Shown piece after piece: positions 26,982-35,154 of a stretch of DNA of 64,000 nucleotides. The position numbers were made by a program, and so were the translations under genes. The stretch comes from Sphingobacteriales bacterium. Lineage in GTDB: Bacteria > Bacteroidota > Bacteroidia > Chitinophagales > Chitinophagaceae. The notes beneath the pieces are model-generated. The model had not been told where the DNA came from, searched no databases, and saw only the letters and a list, made by a program, of their open reading frames with translations. Position 1 is the stretch's first letter. Each line of letters begins with the position of its first letter. Location of the stretch: assembly GCA_026391525.1 (NCBI GenBank), contig JAPLEF010000146.1, positions 1 to 64,000 on the forward strand. The letters run 5' to 3'.

Positions 26982-28081
26982 ATGAAAATAAATTTTAAAA
27001 CCCTTTTAGCTGCTGCAGCGATGCTGATTTTCTTTGCAGCCTGTAACAAGGTAGATGACCTTCCTTCTTATGGAAATGGAAAGGTTTAAATGAAGTAGTA
27101 TCTTTTAACTGGACTTATGCCGACTATGCAACAGATTCAGCCAACCACAAGTATGTATTGGAAATTGATTCTGCCGGAAAAAACTTTGCTAATCCCGCTC
27201 GTAAAGTAGTTATGGGGGCATTAGGTACTTCATTTATCGGTAAAGAGTTCAATGATATCTTGTTGAGTTTCGGATTTGCATTCAATGTTGCCTATACCGT
27301 AGAGGCTAGGGTGGTTTCCTCTTATGGTAACAACAACGAGCAAATTCCATCTACGAATACCCTTACCATGAGTGTAACGCCTTATAAGATTCCTCCACGT
27401 GTAGCATTACCTACAACGAACAGGCTATTTCTTACTGGTGGTGCAACAGAATTCGATTGGACTAATCCAAGCCCAATGCCTGTTGTTCGTGAGTTAACTC
27501 GTTTGAGCGAAACTTCATGGGGTGGCATCTTCTCGCTTTCCGGAAGCAGCGGTTACTTACTGCTTCGTGAAGCAGGAAACTGGGATGACAAATACAGTGT
27601 TCAGGATAATAGCATCCCCGGAGCTGCAAATGCCGGTGCTTTTGGATTCCGTTTACCACAAGATTTCCCGGGTAATGTTGCTCAGGGAGCAGGTTGGTAC
27701 AAAATGATTTACGATTTCCAACAAGGTCGTTATACTGTTACCAAACAAGATAATCCTTTAAAGCGTGACCTTTACATCACTGGTAATGCTACTGCTTCAA
27801 GCTGGACCAATTCACCGCCTCAAAGTCAAAAATTTACGATGCTATCTAGCGGTGTTTTTGAAATTACCATTGCTTTGCAACCAGGTTTGTTATACAAATT
27901 CTTAGACACTAACGGACAATGGCAACCCCAATTCGGTGGTACCTCTGCAACCGGTGGAACACTTGGTTCTAATTACGGCGGTGGAAATGATCCTGATGCC
28001 ATACCTACACCTGCAGTTGCCGGCAATTACAAAATCGTAGTGAATTTCATTACCGGAACTTATACGGTAACACTGGTTTAA
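26982..28081 (+). pseudogene. second SusE/SusF-type lipoprotein, broken near the N-terminus
   Basis: The ATG frame gives a lipoprotein start (MKINFKTLLAAAAMLIFFAAC) and NKVDDLPSYGNGKV, then stops at TAA 27087. The family sequence continues in another frame as LNEVVSFNWTYADYATDSAN from about 27086 to 28081, with a SusE domain and two starch-binding modules (NRLFLTGGATEFDW and LYITGNATASSW). Aligned by eye with the preceding paralogue, about 18-20 residues between YGNGK and LNEVVSF are missing, so an out-of-frame deletion of roughly 55 bases (3n+1) best explains the break. The TTG-started 307-aa ORF in the track is therefore not a complete gene. Confidence 0.75.
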
Positions 28082-28097
28082 AAAAGTATTATACATA

Positions 28098-28128
28098 AAA
28101 AAAGGATGACGATAAGTCATCCTTTTTT
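28098..28128 (+). terminator. intrinsic terminator of the susCDE operon
   Basis: Stem AAAAGGATGAC / GTCATCCTTTT (11 bp) with a GATAA loop, followed by TTT. It lies 19 bases after the last sus stop codon. Confidence 0.85.
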
Positions 28129-28166
28129 TATGCCTTGCATGCAAGCATTTTCGTTTATGTTTGATA

Positions 28167-28287
28167 ATACCAATTTGATTTATATAATATGCCAATATTT
28201 TATAAATCTTAAATGCCGATGGTATCAAACAAATAGTACAATTAGGCGATAGCCGATATTGGACTATATTGTTTGTCCAATCGGTAT
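28167..28287 (+). mobile_element. MITE-like repeat, copy A (121 bp)
   Basis: AT-rich structured element bounded by imperfect terminal inverted repeats (ATACCAATTTGA and, reversed from the other end, ATACCGATTGGA). It contains two internal hairpins: GATTTATA...TATAAATC around AATAT/ATATT, and CCGATATTGGAC...GTCCAATCGG. A near-identical copy lies in reverse orientation at 41259-41400. No ORF, so it would be non-autonomous. Target duplications are not clear. Confidence 0.7.
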
Positions 28288-28312
28288 AAAATAGGTACTA
28301 CCTATTTTAAGG

Positions 28313-30733
28313 TTACCAGTTGATAAATATTTCAGTTGATGCCTTGTTCAACAGAACAGGTATTCTTAAAAAATTGCCGGCAAATAAACGGTCCGTTTTG
28401 AAAAGTTTATTATTCATCCGTACTCCTTTTGGTATGCCTTGAGCAGGAATGACTAACATGATTTCTCTTGGCACATTGATATTATAGTTGCCTTTTCTGG
28501 TAATCACTATTTCAGTACCATTATACTTAGGCGTTGCAGAAAAATGGGTGATGCGATAGTTCTTGTTTTTTATGGCAGCAGGGTCTGTACCATCATCTTC
28601 ATACCAATGGTATTCACCTGGTTTTGCAGATGGGAAAAATAATACTGAAAAAGAAGCTTTGTCATAATCTGCAGTGGTTGTCATACCTGTAGCCTGAGGA
28701 ATAAAACTTCCTTCCATCGCATAAACCGGAATTTGATTGATATTGATATTGCTGTCTGTTACCCATTTTGGGCCTTCAAACTCACGATAATCATAAATGT
28801 TGGTCCATTTGCCTTCAGGGATATAATAGGTTTTGATTTTTTCTGATTTATTGGTTATCGGAACAATCATCACTTTATCGCCCCATAAATACTGGTCTTC
28901 GGCCTTATATAGATTACTGTCTGCTTCATTCAGAAAAAAAAGCGGTTTTATCAAAGGCTTGCCTGATAAGGTTTGCAGATAGCTCAGGTTGTAATTATAA
29001 GGCAACCATTGGTAACGTTCTTTAGCTGCCGATCGTGCAAGGCTAAGCGTTGGTTCCGGCCATAAAGCTGCTTCGCTTGGTATATCTTTTACAGTAGGTT
29101 CGAGGTCTCCCAAAGCGGTTCCATGCGGACGGTAAATAGGGGTGAATACCGCAAACTGCAACCATCTGATATAGAGTTCTGCATCGCCGTCTCCTCCGGC
29201 AAATCCTCCTGCATCACTGTGGATATAGGGTATTGCACTTAATGCCATTCCTTGTATCAAAGGCAATTGGGCTTTTAATCCGGCCCAACTCCTGCTTACA
29301 TCGCCGCTCCAGGGGAAACTACAAAAACGTGGGGATCCGGCATAACCGCTGCGGTTCAAATGGAAAAGCCTCTCCTTGGGATAATATTTGCGATAATTAT
29401 TAAACAGCATCCTGCTCCAGTAATGGCCATAAATGTTATGCACTTCATCTGCCGAAAATTTACGGGTGAAGCCAAGTGCAGACAAATCATGATAAATGGC
29501 CGGCGGGTGTTTTTCGGGTTCACCCAGATCGCCCCACCAACCACTAACGCCAATGGACACCTGCTTTTGGTACTGGTTGAAAAACCAATCCTGGGCATCT
29601 TTCCGGAATATGTCGATTATGCCTCCTTCACCGAAATAAAAATCTTTCAATTCAAAGGCTTTGCCCATGCTGTCAGTTGCCAGATATCGCTTGGCGTTTT
29701 CATAATTGCCTGATGTTTTGAGTACGAAAGGTTCAGTAATGAGAATGGTTTTCACTTGTTGTTTCTGAAACCCTGCAATCATTTTTTTAGGATCCGGCCA
29801 AGCTTTGCGATTGACCCAATCGAGGTTGCCCATGGTTTTTTTAATGCTGTCGCCGAACCAGAACAGGTCGAAAATAACGGCATCAAAAGGAACTTTTTCT
29901 TTTTTCATGGCCTGAAAGATGCTGTTCACCTGATTTTCATTCCGGTACCCGAAGCGGCTCATGAAGTTTCCCATAGCCCACCGGGGCGGCAGGGGTTGCG
30001 TTCCTACCAATTGCTGGTAGTTGGTTAAAACCTCTTCCGTGTTTATGCCAGGTACCAGGTAGAAACTCAATTCTCCGCTCATCACCGAATATTGTAAAGT
30101 GCCGGGTAGGGTTTTGCCAAGGTCCAGAAATCCTTTAGATGGGTTATCAAAAAAGAGGGCATATTTTCGGCTGGATAGCAAAACAGGTACACTGAAATTC
30201 AAAGCATCCGCATTCAGTTCATAACCATACCATGGATTGTTATTCAGGTTGAGGCGGTATCCAGCCCTGTTGAGCGGAAGGCTTCTTTCTCCTGTTCCAA
30301 AAAGTTTTTCATTTTGCTCCATATCGAAGAAGAAACCACGGGCACTGTCGTTGCAGAATCCATTTTGCAAGTTGATACCGGCTTTATTGTTTAAAACAAA
30401 CCTGATGCTGTTATTTTCCCAATGCACTATCGTGCCATCTTTCCAGGAAATGATGGCATAGGTTCCCTGACTATTTACTGTTGGTAATTCTGCAACCGGT
30501 GAACCCAATACTGCGTCTGAAACCTGTTCGTTCCTGCTGCTGCCCGTTGCCCTAAAAGTGGTTTTCAATACATGGTTTGAAAAGAGGCTGAAACTCCATT
30601 TTCCCTGGGCGGTTTCTAATGTAGTAACCCTGGCATTTTTTCTTGCCACCACTTCGGGCATGGGCTGAGCAAATGAAATCACCGGACAAATAAAAACTGC
30701 AATGATCATGCAGCACAATAAACGCTTTTTCAT
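28313..30733 (-). CDS. GH31 alpha-glucosidase, secreted
   Basis: Retaining alpha-glucosidase family, removing glucose from non-reducing ends of maltooligosaccharides. 806 aa with signal peptide MKKRLLCCMIIAVFICPVISFA. The GH31 N-terminal beta-domain is followed by the barrel with the nucleophile in GWWGDLGEPEKHP (D near 401) and the acid/base in FPWSGDVSRSW (D near 478). AVIFDLFWFGD is also typical. A C-terminal DUF5110-like region contains YHWYEDDGTDP. Convergent with the sus operon, with terminator and MITE-like repeat between. It occupies the role that GH97 SusB plays in Bacteroides. No GTGTA operator is seen in front of it. Confidence 0.93.
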   Translation of the reverse strand: MKKRLLCCMIIAVFICPVISFAQPMPEVVARKNARVTTLETAQGKWSFSLFSNHVLKTTFRATGSSRNEQVSDAVLGSPVAELPTVNSQGTYAIISWKDGTIVHWENNSIRFVLNNKAGINLQNGFCNDSARGFFFDMEQNEKLFGTGERSLPLNRAGYRLNLNNNPWYGYELNADALNFSVPVLLSSRKYALFFDNPSKGFLDLGKTLPGTLQYSVMSGELSFYLVPGINTEEVLTNYQQLVGTQPLPPRWAMGNFMSRFGYRNENQVNSIFQAMKKEKVPFDAVIFDLFWFGDSIKKTMGNLDWVNRKAWPDPKKMIAGFQKQQVKTILITEPFVLKTSGNYENAKRYLATDSMGKAFELKDFYFGEGGIIDIFRKDAQDWFFNQYQKQVSIGVSGWWGDLGEPEKHPPAIYHDLSALGFTRKFSADEVHNIYGHYWSRMLFNNYRKYYPKERLFHLNRSGYAGSPRFCSFPWSGDVSRSWAGLKAQLPLIQGMALSAIPYIHSDAGGFAGGDGDAELYIRWLQFAVFTPIYRPHGTALGDLEPTVKDIPSEAALWPEPTLSLARSAAKERYQWLPYNYNLSYLQTLSGKPLIKPLFFLNEADSNLYKAEDQYLWGDKVMIVPITNKSEKIKTYYIPEGKWTNIYDYREFEGPKWVTDSNININQIPVYAMEGSFIPQATGMTTTADYDKASFSVLFFPSAKPGEYHWYEDDGTDPAAIKNKNYRITHFSATPKYNGTEIVITRKGNYNINVPREIMLVIPAQGIPKGVRMNNKLFKTDRLFAGNFLRIPVLLNKASTEIFINW

Positions 30734-30795
30734 CAGCTAAAGTTATTGCAAAATTCTGAAGTAGTTTACCAAAGCAGGCATAAGGATGCAGTGCT

Positions 30796-30803
30796 TATAT
30801 TTG
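30796..30803 (+). promoter_or_regulatory. -7 promoter element TATATTTG
   Basis: Exact TAnnTTTG match, only 4 bases before the ATG of the 206-aa protein, so that transcript would be nearly leaderless. No clear -33 TTG. Confidence 0.3.
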
Positions 30804-30807
30804 TGGC

Positions 30808-31428
30808 ATGAAATCAATACTGATGGTTTTGGTTATGGCATTTATTGCCATACAGGCCAGGGCCCAGAAAGACTTTACCGGTATCCTGAAGTATCACATG
30901 ACAGTTGAAGGGGATAGCATACAACGTACAGATTCCATGAAACTTATTGTTGGGAAAAGCAAGATAAAAGTAGTGCTGTACATACCTTCTCAAAATGATC
31001 CCGGAAAAGCAACTGAACAGGTATTTATTGACGATCTGGTTAAAGAAACCACTACCGTTATAGATTACCAGAAGTCCGGATATACGGTTTCTGCGCGCAA
31101 AAAAGAACCGCTTTATACTTTTTCAAATACCAATCAATACGATGCGGTTAACAGGAAACTATGTTTGCGTTACGAAACAGACCGTAAAACTTCTTTGTCT
31201 GCCGATGTAGTTAAAGCAAGCTGCCTTGCCGGCATCGATTTTTTAAAACCGGATATTCCCTTTTATTATTTTCTTGGCGTACAGCCACTGATTATCGACA
31301 ACCGTATGGTTCTCGATTATACACTGACGTTACGTAACGGTCATAAACAAAAAACGGTTTGTTACGAAGTACAGGCTTTGGAAGAAGTGGATGTATTGTT
31401 TAGTCTGGAAGGCTTAAAACCCTTATGA
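30808..31428 (+). CDS. exported protein of unknown function (GLPGLI/DUF4412-like)
   Basis: 206 aa with a signal peptide (MKSILMVLVMAFIAIQARA) and a beta-rich body. It begins with FTGILKYHMTVEGDS and continues through alternating strands (KLIVGKSKIKVVLYIP, VIDYQKSGYTVSARKK), the pattern of the DUF4412/GLPGLI-like periplasmic proteins of Bacteroidota, although I cannot assign it firmly. Two Cys residues (KLCLRY and KASCLAG) could form a disulfide. Divergent from the GH31 gene, with a 74-base gap. Confidence 0.7.
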   Translation: MKSILMVLVMAFIAIQARAQKDFTGILKYHMTVEGDSIQRTDSMKLIVGKSKIKVVLYIPSQNDPGKATEQVFIDDLVKETTTVIDYQKSGYTVSARKKEPLYTFSNTNQYDAVNRKLCLRYETDRKTSLSADVVKASCLAGIDFLKPDIPFYYFLGVQPLIIDNRMVLDYTLTLRNGHKQKTVCYEVQALEEVDVLFSLEGLKPL

Positions 31429-31439
31429 TAAGGTAAGGA

Positions 31440-31742
31440 TTAAAGTATTTTGTTTGCAATTAAATTACGAACCCTGTGCTTATTGAGTTCACTCTATTTT
31501 GCCCTATTTTTTCTAGGTGTGAAACGTTGAGCGCTATACTCATCATCATAGCGCTTAGCTATGCCGTCTATCCAGCCAAAGCAAAGCGCTTCTTCAACAG
31601 CATCGTCATAAGGTATGCGAACCTGCCCACTTGTTTTTAAAGGGTATAAAACCCAGATTTCATTTTCTGTTTTATGGTTCAATGTCAACCATTTCCTCCA
31701 GGCTTTACGATCGGCTACATAAAGGGTTTTAGTAATTTCCAT
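31440..31742 (-). pseudogene. YdeI/OmdA-family fragment with an amber codon and lost C-terminus
   Basis: The frame opens as a normal YdeI protein (VADRKAWRKWLTLNH, DDAVEEALCFGWIDG, SAQRFTPRKN) but stops at TAG 31494-31496, where relatives have Trp followed by S-x-x-N. The same frame continues after the amber codon as SELNKHRVRNLIANKIL and stops at 31440. Intact YdeI proteins are about 190 aa, so roughly the C-terminal half is absent, and the next gene ends at 31428. A recent nonsense mutation plus a deletion is the simplest reading. Confidence 0.65.
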
Positions 31743-31825
31743 ATGCTCTTTTTTGCATCATGACGGCATAAATTTCCTGAATGGCTTACATTCAAAATTA
31801 AATAACTTGCATTAAAATCAGTGGT

Positions 31826-32521
31826 ATGAAAATAAACCTATGGGTTGTGGCGATTCTTTCTCTTATGATGAGCAGTTGTAAGGCGCAGGAAGAAAAAAAT
31901 TTATCTGCCGGTAAGTTTCAGCAAACCCTTTTAGCTGTTCCCGGAGCCATATTGTTAGACGTACGCACTCCGGAAGAATTCAGTGGAGGGTATCTTGAAG
32001 GCGCAAAAAATATGGATTACCATGCCAGGGGTTTTGACAAAGAACTGCTGTCGCTTGATAAATCAAAATCTTATTTCGTTTATTGTTTGTCTGGCGGAAG
32101 AAGCAGTGCTGCAGCAGGTTTAATGCGCGATAATGGATTCAAAAATGTGTACGAATTAGATGGGGGAATCCTTGCCTGGAAGAAAGCCGGATACCCATTA
32201 GTAACAGGTTCAGAACCTGTAGTTGATAAAATTTCAATGGCAGACTATCAATCTTTTTTGCAAAAGGATAGTGTAGTGCTGATTGATTTTTATGCCCCAT
32301 GGTGTGTTCCCTGTATGGAAATGGAACCCATGTTAGCTTCTTTAAAAAATGAGTATAAAGGAAGGGTAGCCGTTTATCGTTTGAATATTGATGAGAATAA
32401 GAAACTTACCGATACCTTGGGTGTAATGGAAATTCCGTTGTTCAAACTTTACCGCAATGGCCAGGAAGTATGGAAGCATATTGGCAAAGTGGATAAAGCC
32501 ACCCTGATTTCGAAATTCTAA
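31826..32521 (+). CDS. rhodanese-thioredoxin fusion lipoprotein
   Basis: 231 aa. A lipoprotein-like start (MKINLWVVAILSLMMSSC) is followed by a rhodanese domain (~28-130; LLDVRTPEEF, active-site loop VYCLSGGRSS with Cys) and a thioredoxin domain (~135-231; FYAPWCVPCMEMEP, redox pair C160/C163, cis-Pro segment MEIPLFKLY). Both active sites look complete, so the protein could move sulfane sulfur or electrons at the periplasmic face. The substrate is unknown. It is upstream of galK on the same strand but 66 bases away. Confidence 0.9.
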   Translation: MKINLWVVAILSLMMSSCKAQEEKNLSAGKFQQTLLAVPGAILLDVRTPEEFSGGYLEGAKNMDYHARGFDKELLSLDKSKSYFVYCLSGGRSSAAAGLMRDNGFKNVYELDGGILAWKKAGYPLVTGSEPVVDKISMADYQSFLQKDSVVLIDFYAPWCVPCMEMEPMLASLKNEYKGRVAVYRLNIDENKKLTDTLGVMEIPLFKLYRNGQEVWKHIGKVDKATLISKF

Positions 32522-32587
32522 TCCTTTGGTGAATTTTTGGGAGCGACATGTTTTTTTGCTGCATCCATCTTTCAATTACAGCCGGTC

Positions 32588-33739
32588 ATGATCAAACAAC
32601 TTATAGAGAAATATTATCTGCACTTTGAAGGCCAGCCTTATGTATTCAGGGCGCCGGGCAGGGTTAACATTATTGGTGAACATACCGATTACAATGATGG
32701 ATTTGTGTTGCCTGCGGCGATTGACAAATATATTTATGTAGCCATCAATAAAAGGGCCGATCGTAAAATTCATCTCTTTGCAGCTGATTACAATGCTTCT
32801 TATGAAACCGATTGGAGTCATATAGAACCCACAACGCTTCACTGGCCTAATTATATCCTCGGTATTGCTGCTCAATTGTACAGGAAGAATAATCATTTGT
32901 CAGGCTTCAATATCTGCATTGATGGCAATATACCAATCGGTGCTGGATTGTCTTCTTCAGCTGCCCTAGGCTCAGCGGCTATATTTGCTTTGAATGCAAT
33001 TTTTGAAACAGGTTTCAGTTTGATGGAAATGGCCCTTATGGTGCAACAGGCAGAACATGAGTATGCAGGTGTGAAATGTGGTATCATGGATCCTTTTGCG
33101 AGCCTCTTTGGTAAAAAAGATCAGGCGATTAAACTCGATTGCAGGTCATTACAATATGCATATATACCCATTGCAATGCCGGGCTATCAATGGCTTTTAA
33201 TCAATAGCAATGTAAAACATAAACTGGCTTCATCAGCATATAATGAACGAAGGCGACAATGCGAGGAAGCGGTAATTATCTTACAAAAAAGATTTAACCA
33301 GGTGAAAAGCTTAAGGGATGTGAACTTGCATCAACTCGATCAGGTGGCTCATGAAATGGAAACGACTGTATATCTGCGTAGCAAATATATCATAGAAGAA
33401 ATCCATAGGGTGTCTGAAGCCTGTGTTCAATTAGCTGCCGGGAATGCAGCCGGAGTTGGGGCTTTGATGTTTGAAACACATTCCGGTCTTAGTAAAGATT
33501 ATGAAGTAAGTTGTATTGAACTTGATTTTCTTGTGGATGAAGCCCGCTATTTTCCGGGTGTAGCGGGGTCAAGAATGATGGGAGGAGGCTTTGGCGGATG
33601 CACCCTCAATCTGGTGAAGGATGAACAAGTTGCAGCATTAGAAGCGCATGTTAAGGGTTCTTATCAGGCTGCATTTGGTAAAGAAGCTTATGGTTATCTT
33701 GTTGAAACCAGTGACGGAGCTGCAGCAGTTCCTTTTTAA
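32588..33739 (+). CDS. galK: galactokinase
   Basis: Phosphorylates alpha-D-galactose to galactose-1-phosphate (Leloir pathway). Start set at MIKQLIEKYYLHFEGQPYVF; the 17 residues before it in the ORF track are leader. GHMP kinase motifs: APGRVNIIGEHTDYNDG (galactose-binding signature), PIGAGLSSSAALG (ATP loop) and GGGFGGCTLNL. 383 aa is normal. It is followed by a destroyed symporter gene and then galM, so the ancestral operon was probably galK-transporter-galM. Confidence 0.95.
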   Translation: MIKQLIEKYYLHFEGQPYVFRAPGRVNIIGEHTDYNDGFVLPAAIDKYIYVAINKRADRKIHLFAADYNASYETDWSHIEPTTLHWPNYILGIAAQLYRKNNHLSGFNICIDGNIPIGAGLSSSAALGSAAIFALNAIFETGFSLMEMALMVQQAEHEYAGVKCGIMDPFASLFGKKDQAIKLDCRSLQYAYIPIAMPGYQWLLINSNVKHKLASSAYNERRRQCEEAVIILQKRFNQVKSLRDVNLHQLDQVAHEMETTVYLRSKYIIEEIHRVSEACVQLAAGNAAGVGALMFETHSGLSKDYEVSCIELDFLVDEARYFPGVAGSRMMGGGFGGCTLNLVKDEQVAALEAHVKGSYQAAFGKEAYGYLVETSDGAAAVPF

Positions 33740-33743
33740 AGAA

Positions 33744-34065
33744 ATGCTATTTCACCATAAGGTTTTAACGCATTTAATTCACACGAAGCATTTAACCGGT
33801 TCTGATTACCTCTTTTTCTTATTTTATTTTTTGCTCACAATAGCCGATGGGAAATAGGTTTACCGAAAGAAAAAAGCAAAAACTGCTTCCACATCTCATG
33901 ATTGTTTTTTGGCAGAGGGATATCTCATTTGGTGGGCCATCGGTGCATCTTTTAGCACCCAAAAGTGTTGTGTCTTCAAAAGATCTGTTCAAAGCAGAAA
34001 GGGCATTCCCTATCCGGGCTATATTGGTGATAGGAAACCTGGCTGGATTATTTACTGTATTTTAG
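33744..34065 (+). pseudogene. gutted SSS-family (SGLT-like) sugar:sodium symporter
   Basis: Only the two ends of the protein remain. The first frame reads GSDYLFFLFYFLLTIADGK, then TAG where relatives have Trp, then VYRKKKAKTAST and CFLAEGYLIWWAIGASF, the well-known SGLT N-terminus (usually DYFLAEGSLTWWAIGASL). The frame then changes to KSVVSSKDLFKAERAFP...LAGLFTVF, which matches the C-terminal tail of the same family. The final TAG-TGA again fits Trp (TGG) mutated before the original stop. About 1.4 kb between is gone. Intact members are about 530-560 aa with 13-14 spans. Its place between galK and galM suggests it once imported galactose. This fills the 359-base gap that has no functional gene. 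Confidence 0.7.
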
Positions 34066-34098
34066 TGAGTGTTTAGCGCAACCTATTAATTTATTAAA

Positions 34099-35127
34099 AT
34101 GAAAGCAGGCATAAAGGAAATACCTTTCGGATCGGTAAATGGCAAAGCGGTGAAACTATTTACCATTACAACCCCATCGGGGATGGAAGTTTCTGTAATG
34201 AACCTGGGAGCCACGTTAACCAGAATCATCACTCCCGATAAAGAGGGGATGCAAGGTAATATATTGATGGGCTTTGCGGATGCTGAATATTACCGGACAT
34301 ACAAGCACTGCTATTTCGGAAGTATCGTAGGCAGGTATGCCAACCGGATTGCCAATGCCTCATTTGTTCATAACGGAAAAGAATACCTGCTGGAGAAGAA
34401 TGAAGGAGCCAATTGTTTGCATGGAGGTTTTGCAGGATTTCATCAGGCTTTCTGGGCCATTGAAAAAAATGCCGGAGGCGATGCATTGGTAGCAAAATAC
34501 CGCAGTGCTGATGGTGAAGCCGGGTTTCCCGGTAATCTGGATATAACGGTTACTTATACCCTGAGTGATGAGAACGGACTGGAAATAGATTATCATGCCA
34601 TCACCGATCAATCTACACCGGTAAATTTAACCAGTCATGGTTATTTTAACCTTTCAGCAGGTAAAAGTGCAAACGTACTTGATCATGAATTACAAATCAA
34701 TGCAGCACAGTATACCGTATTAGATGAACAGCAGGTTCCTACCGGCGAACTGAATCTGGTGGAAGGAACTGTGTTCGATTTCACTCAACGAAAGCCAATC
34801 GGGAAAAATATAATTGATCTGCCCAAAGGGTATGACCTGAATTATGTATTGGATATCAACAATGATATCGCTGCCCAAGTGTATCATCCGGGAAGCGGTA
34901 GGGCAATGACAGTGAAAACCACCGAGCCTGGATTGCAATTTTATACGGCTAATTTTCCCTTTCCCTTACATCAGGAATCATCAAAAGCGCCTGAACTTTT
35001 TTCATCATTTTGTTTGGAGGCGCAGCATTTTCCGAATAGCCCCAATGAGCCTTCTTTCCCAAGCACTATGCTTAATCCGGGTGAAGTGTATCAGCAACAT
35101 ACGGCTTATCTATTTTCTATAAAGTAA
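34099..35127 (+). CDS. galM: aldose 1-epimerase (galactose mutarotase)
   Basis: Interconverts alpha and beta anomers of galactose or glucose, feeding galactokinase. 342 aa. GalM motifs: VGRYANRIANASF, CLHGGFAGFHQAFW (His), NLTSHGYFNLS (His general acid) and FCLEAQHFPNSPNEPSFPST (Glu general base). No signal peptide, so cytoplasmic. It lies 33 bases downstream of the symporter remnant and is itself intact. Confidence 0.95.
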   Translation: MKAGIKEIPFGSVNGKAVKLFTITTPSGMEVSVMNLGATLTRIITPDKEGMQGNILMGFADAEYYRTYKHCYFGSIVGRYANRIANASFVHNGKEYLLEKNEGANCLHGGFAGFHQAFWAIEKNAGGDALVAKYRSADGEAGFPGNLDITVTYTLSDENGLEIDYHAITDQSTPVNLTSHGYFNLSAGKSANVLDHELQINAAQYTVLDEQQVPTGELNLVEGTVFDFTQRKPIGKNIIDLPKGYDLNYVLDINNDIAAQVYHPGSGRAMTVKTTEPGLQFYTANFPFPLHQESSKAPELFSSFCLEAQHFPNSPNEPSFPSTMLNPGEVYQQHTAYLFSIK

Positions 35128-35154
35128 ACAACCCTTAAATTTGGAGAAAAAAAA

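Noticed and set aside
23835-27110. Programmed ribosomal frameshifting in susC and the SusE/F-type gene
   Set aside because: No slippery sequence is seen and conserved residues are missing at both joints, which frameshifting would not explain.
27158-28081. TTG-started 307-aa ORF as a separate gene
   Set aside because: It lacks the signal peptide and lipobox, which are present in the other frame just upstream; it is the main part of a frameshifted SusE/F-type gene.
33847-34065. 72-aa ORF as a real small gene
   Set aside because: Its C-terminal half matches an SSS transporter tail and its first half is out of frame with the remnant N-terminus, so it is pseudogene debris.
31494-34065. TAG recoded as tryptophan
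   Set aside because: Several intact genes end in TAG (malQ, the Nudix regulator, the fasciclin gene) at natural ends, and Trp is normally TGG, so the amber codons are better read as mutations.
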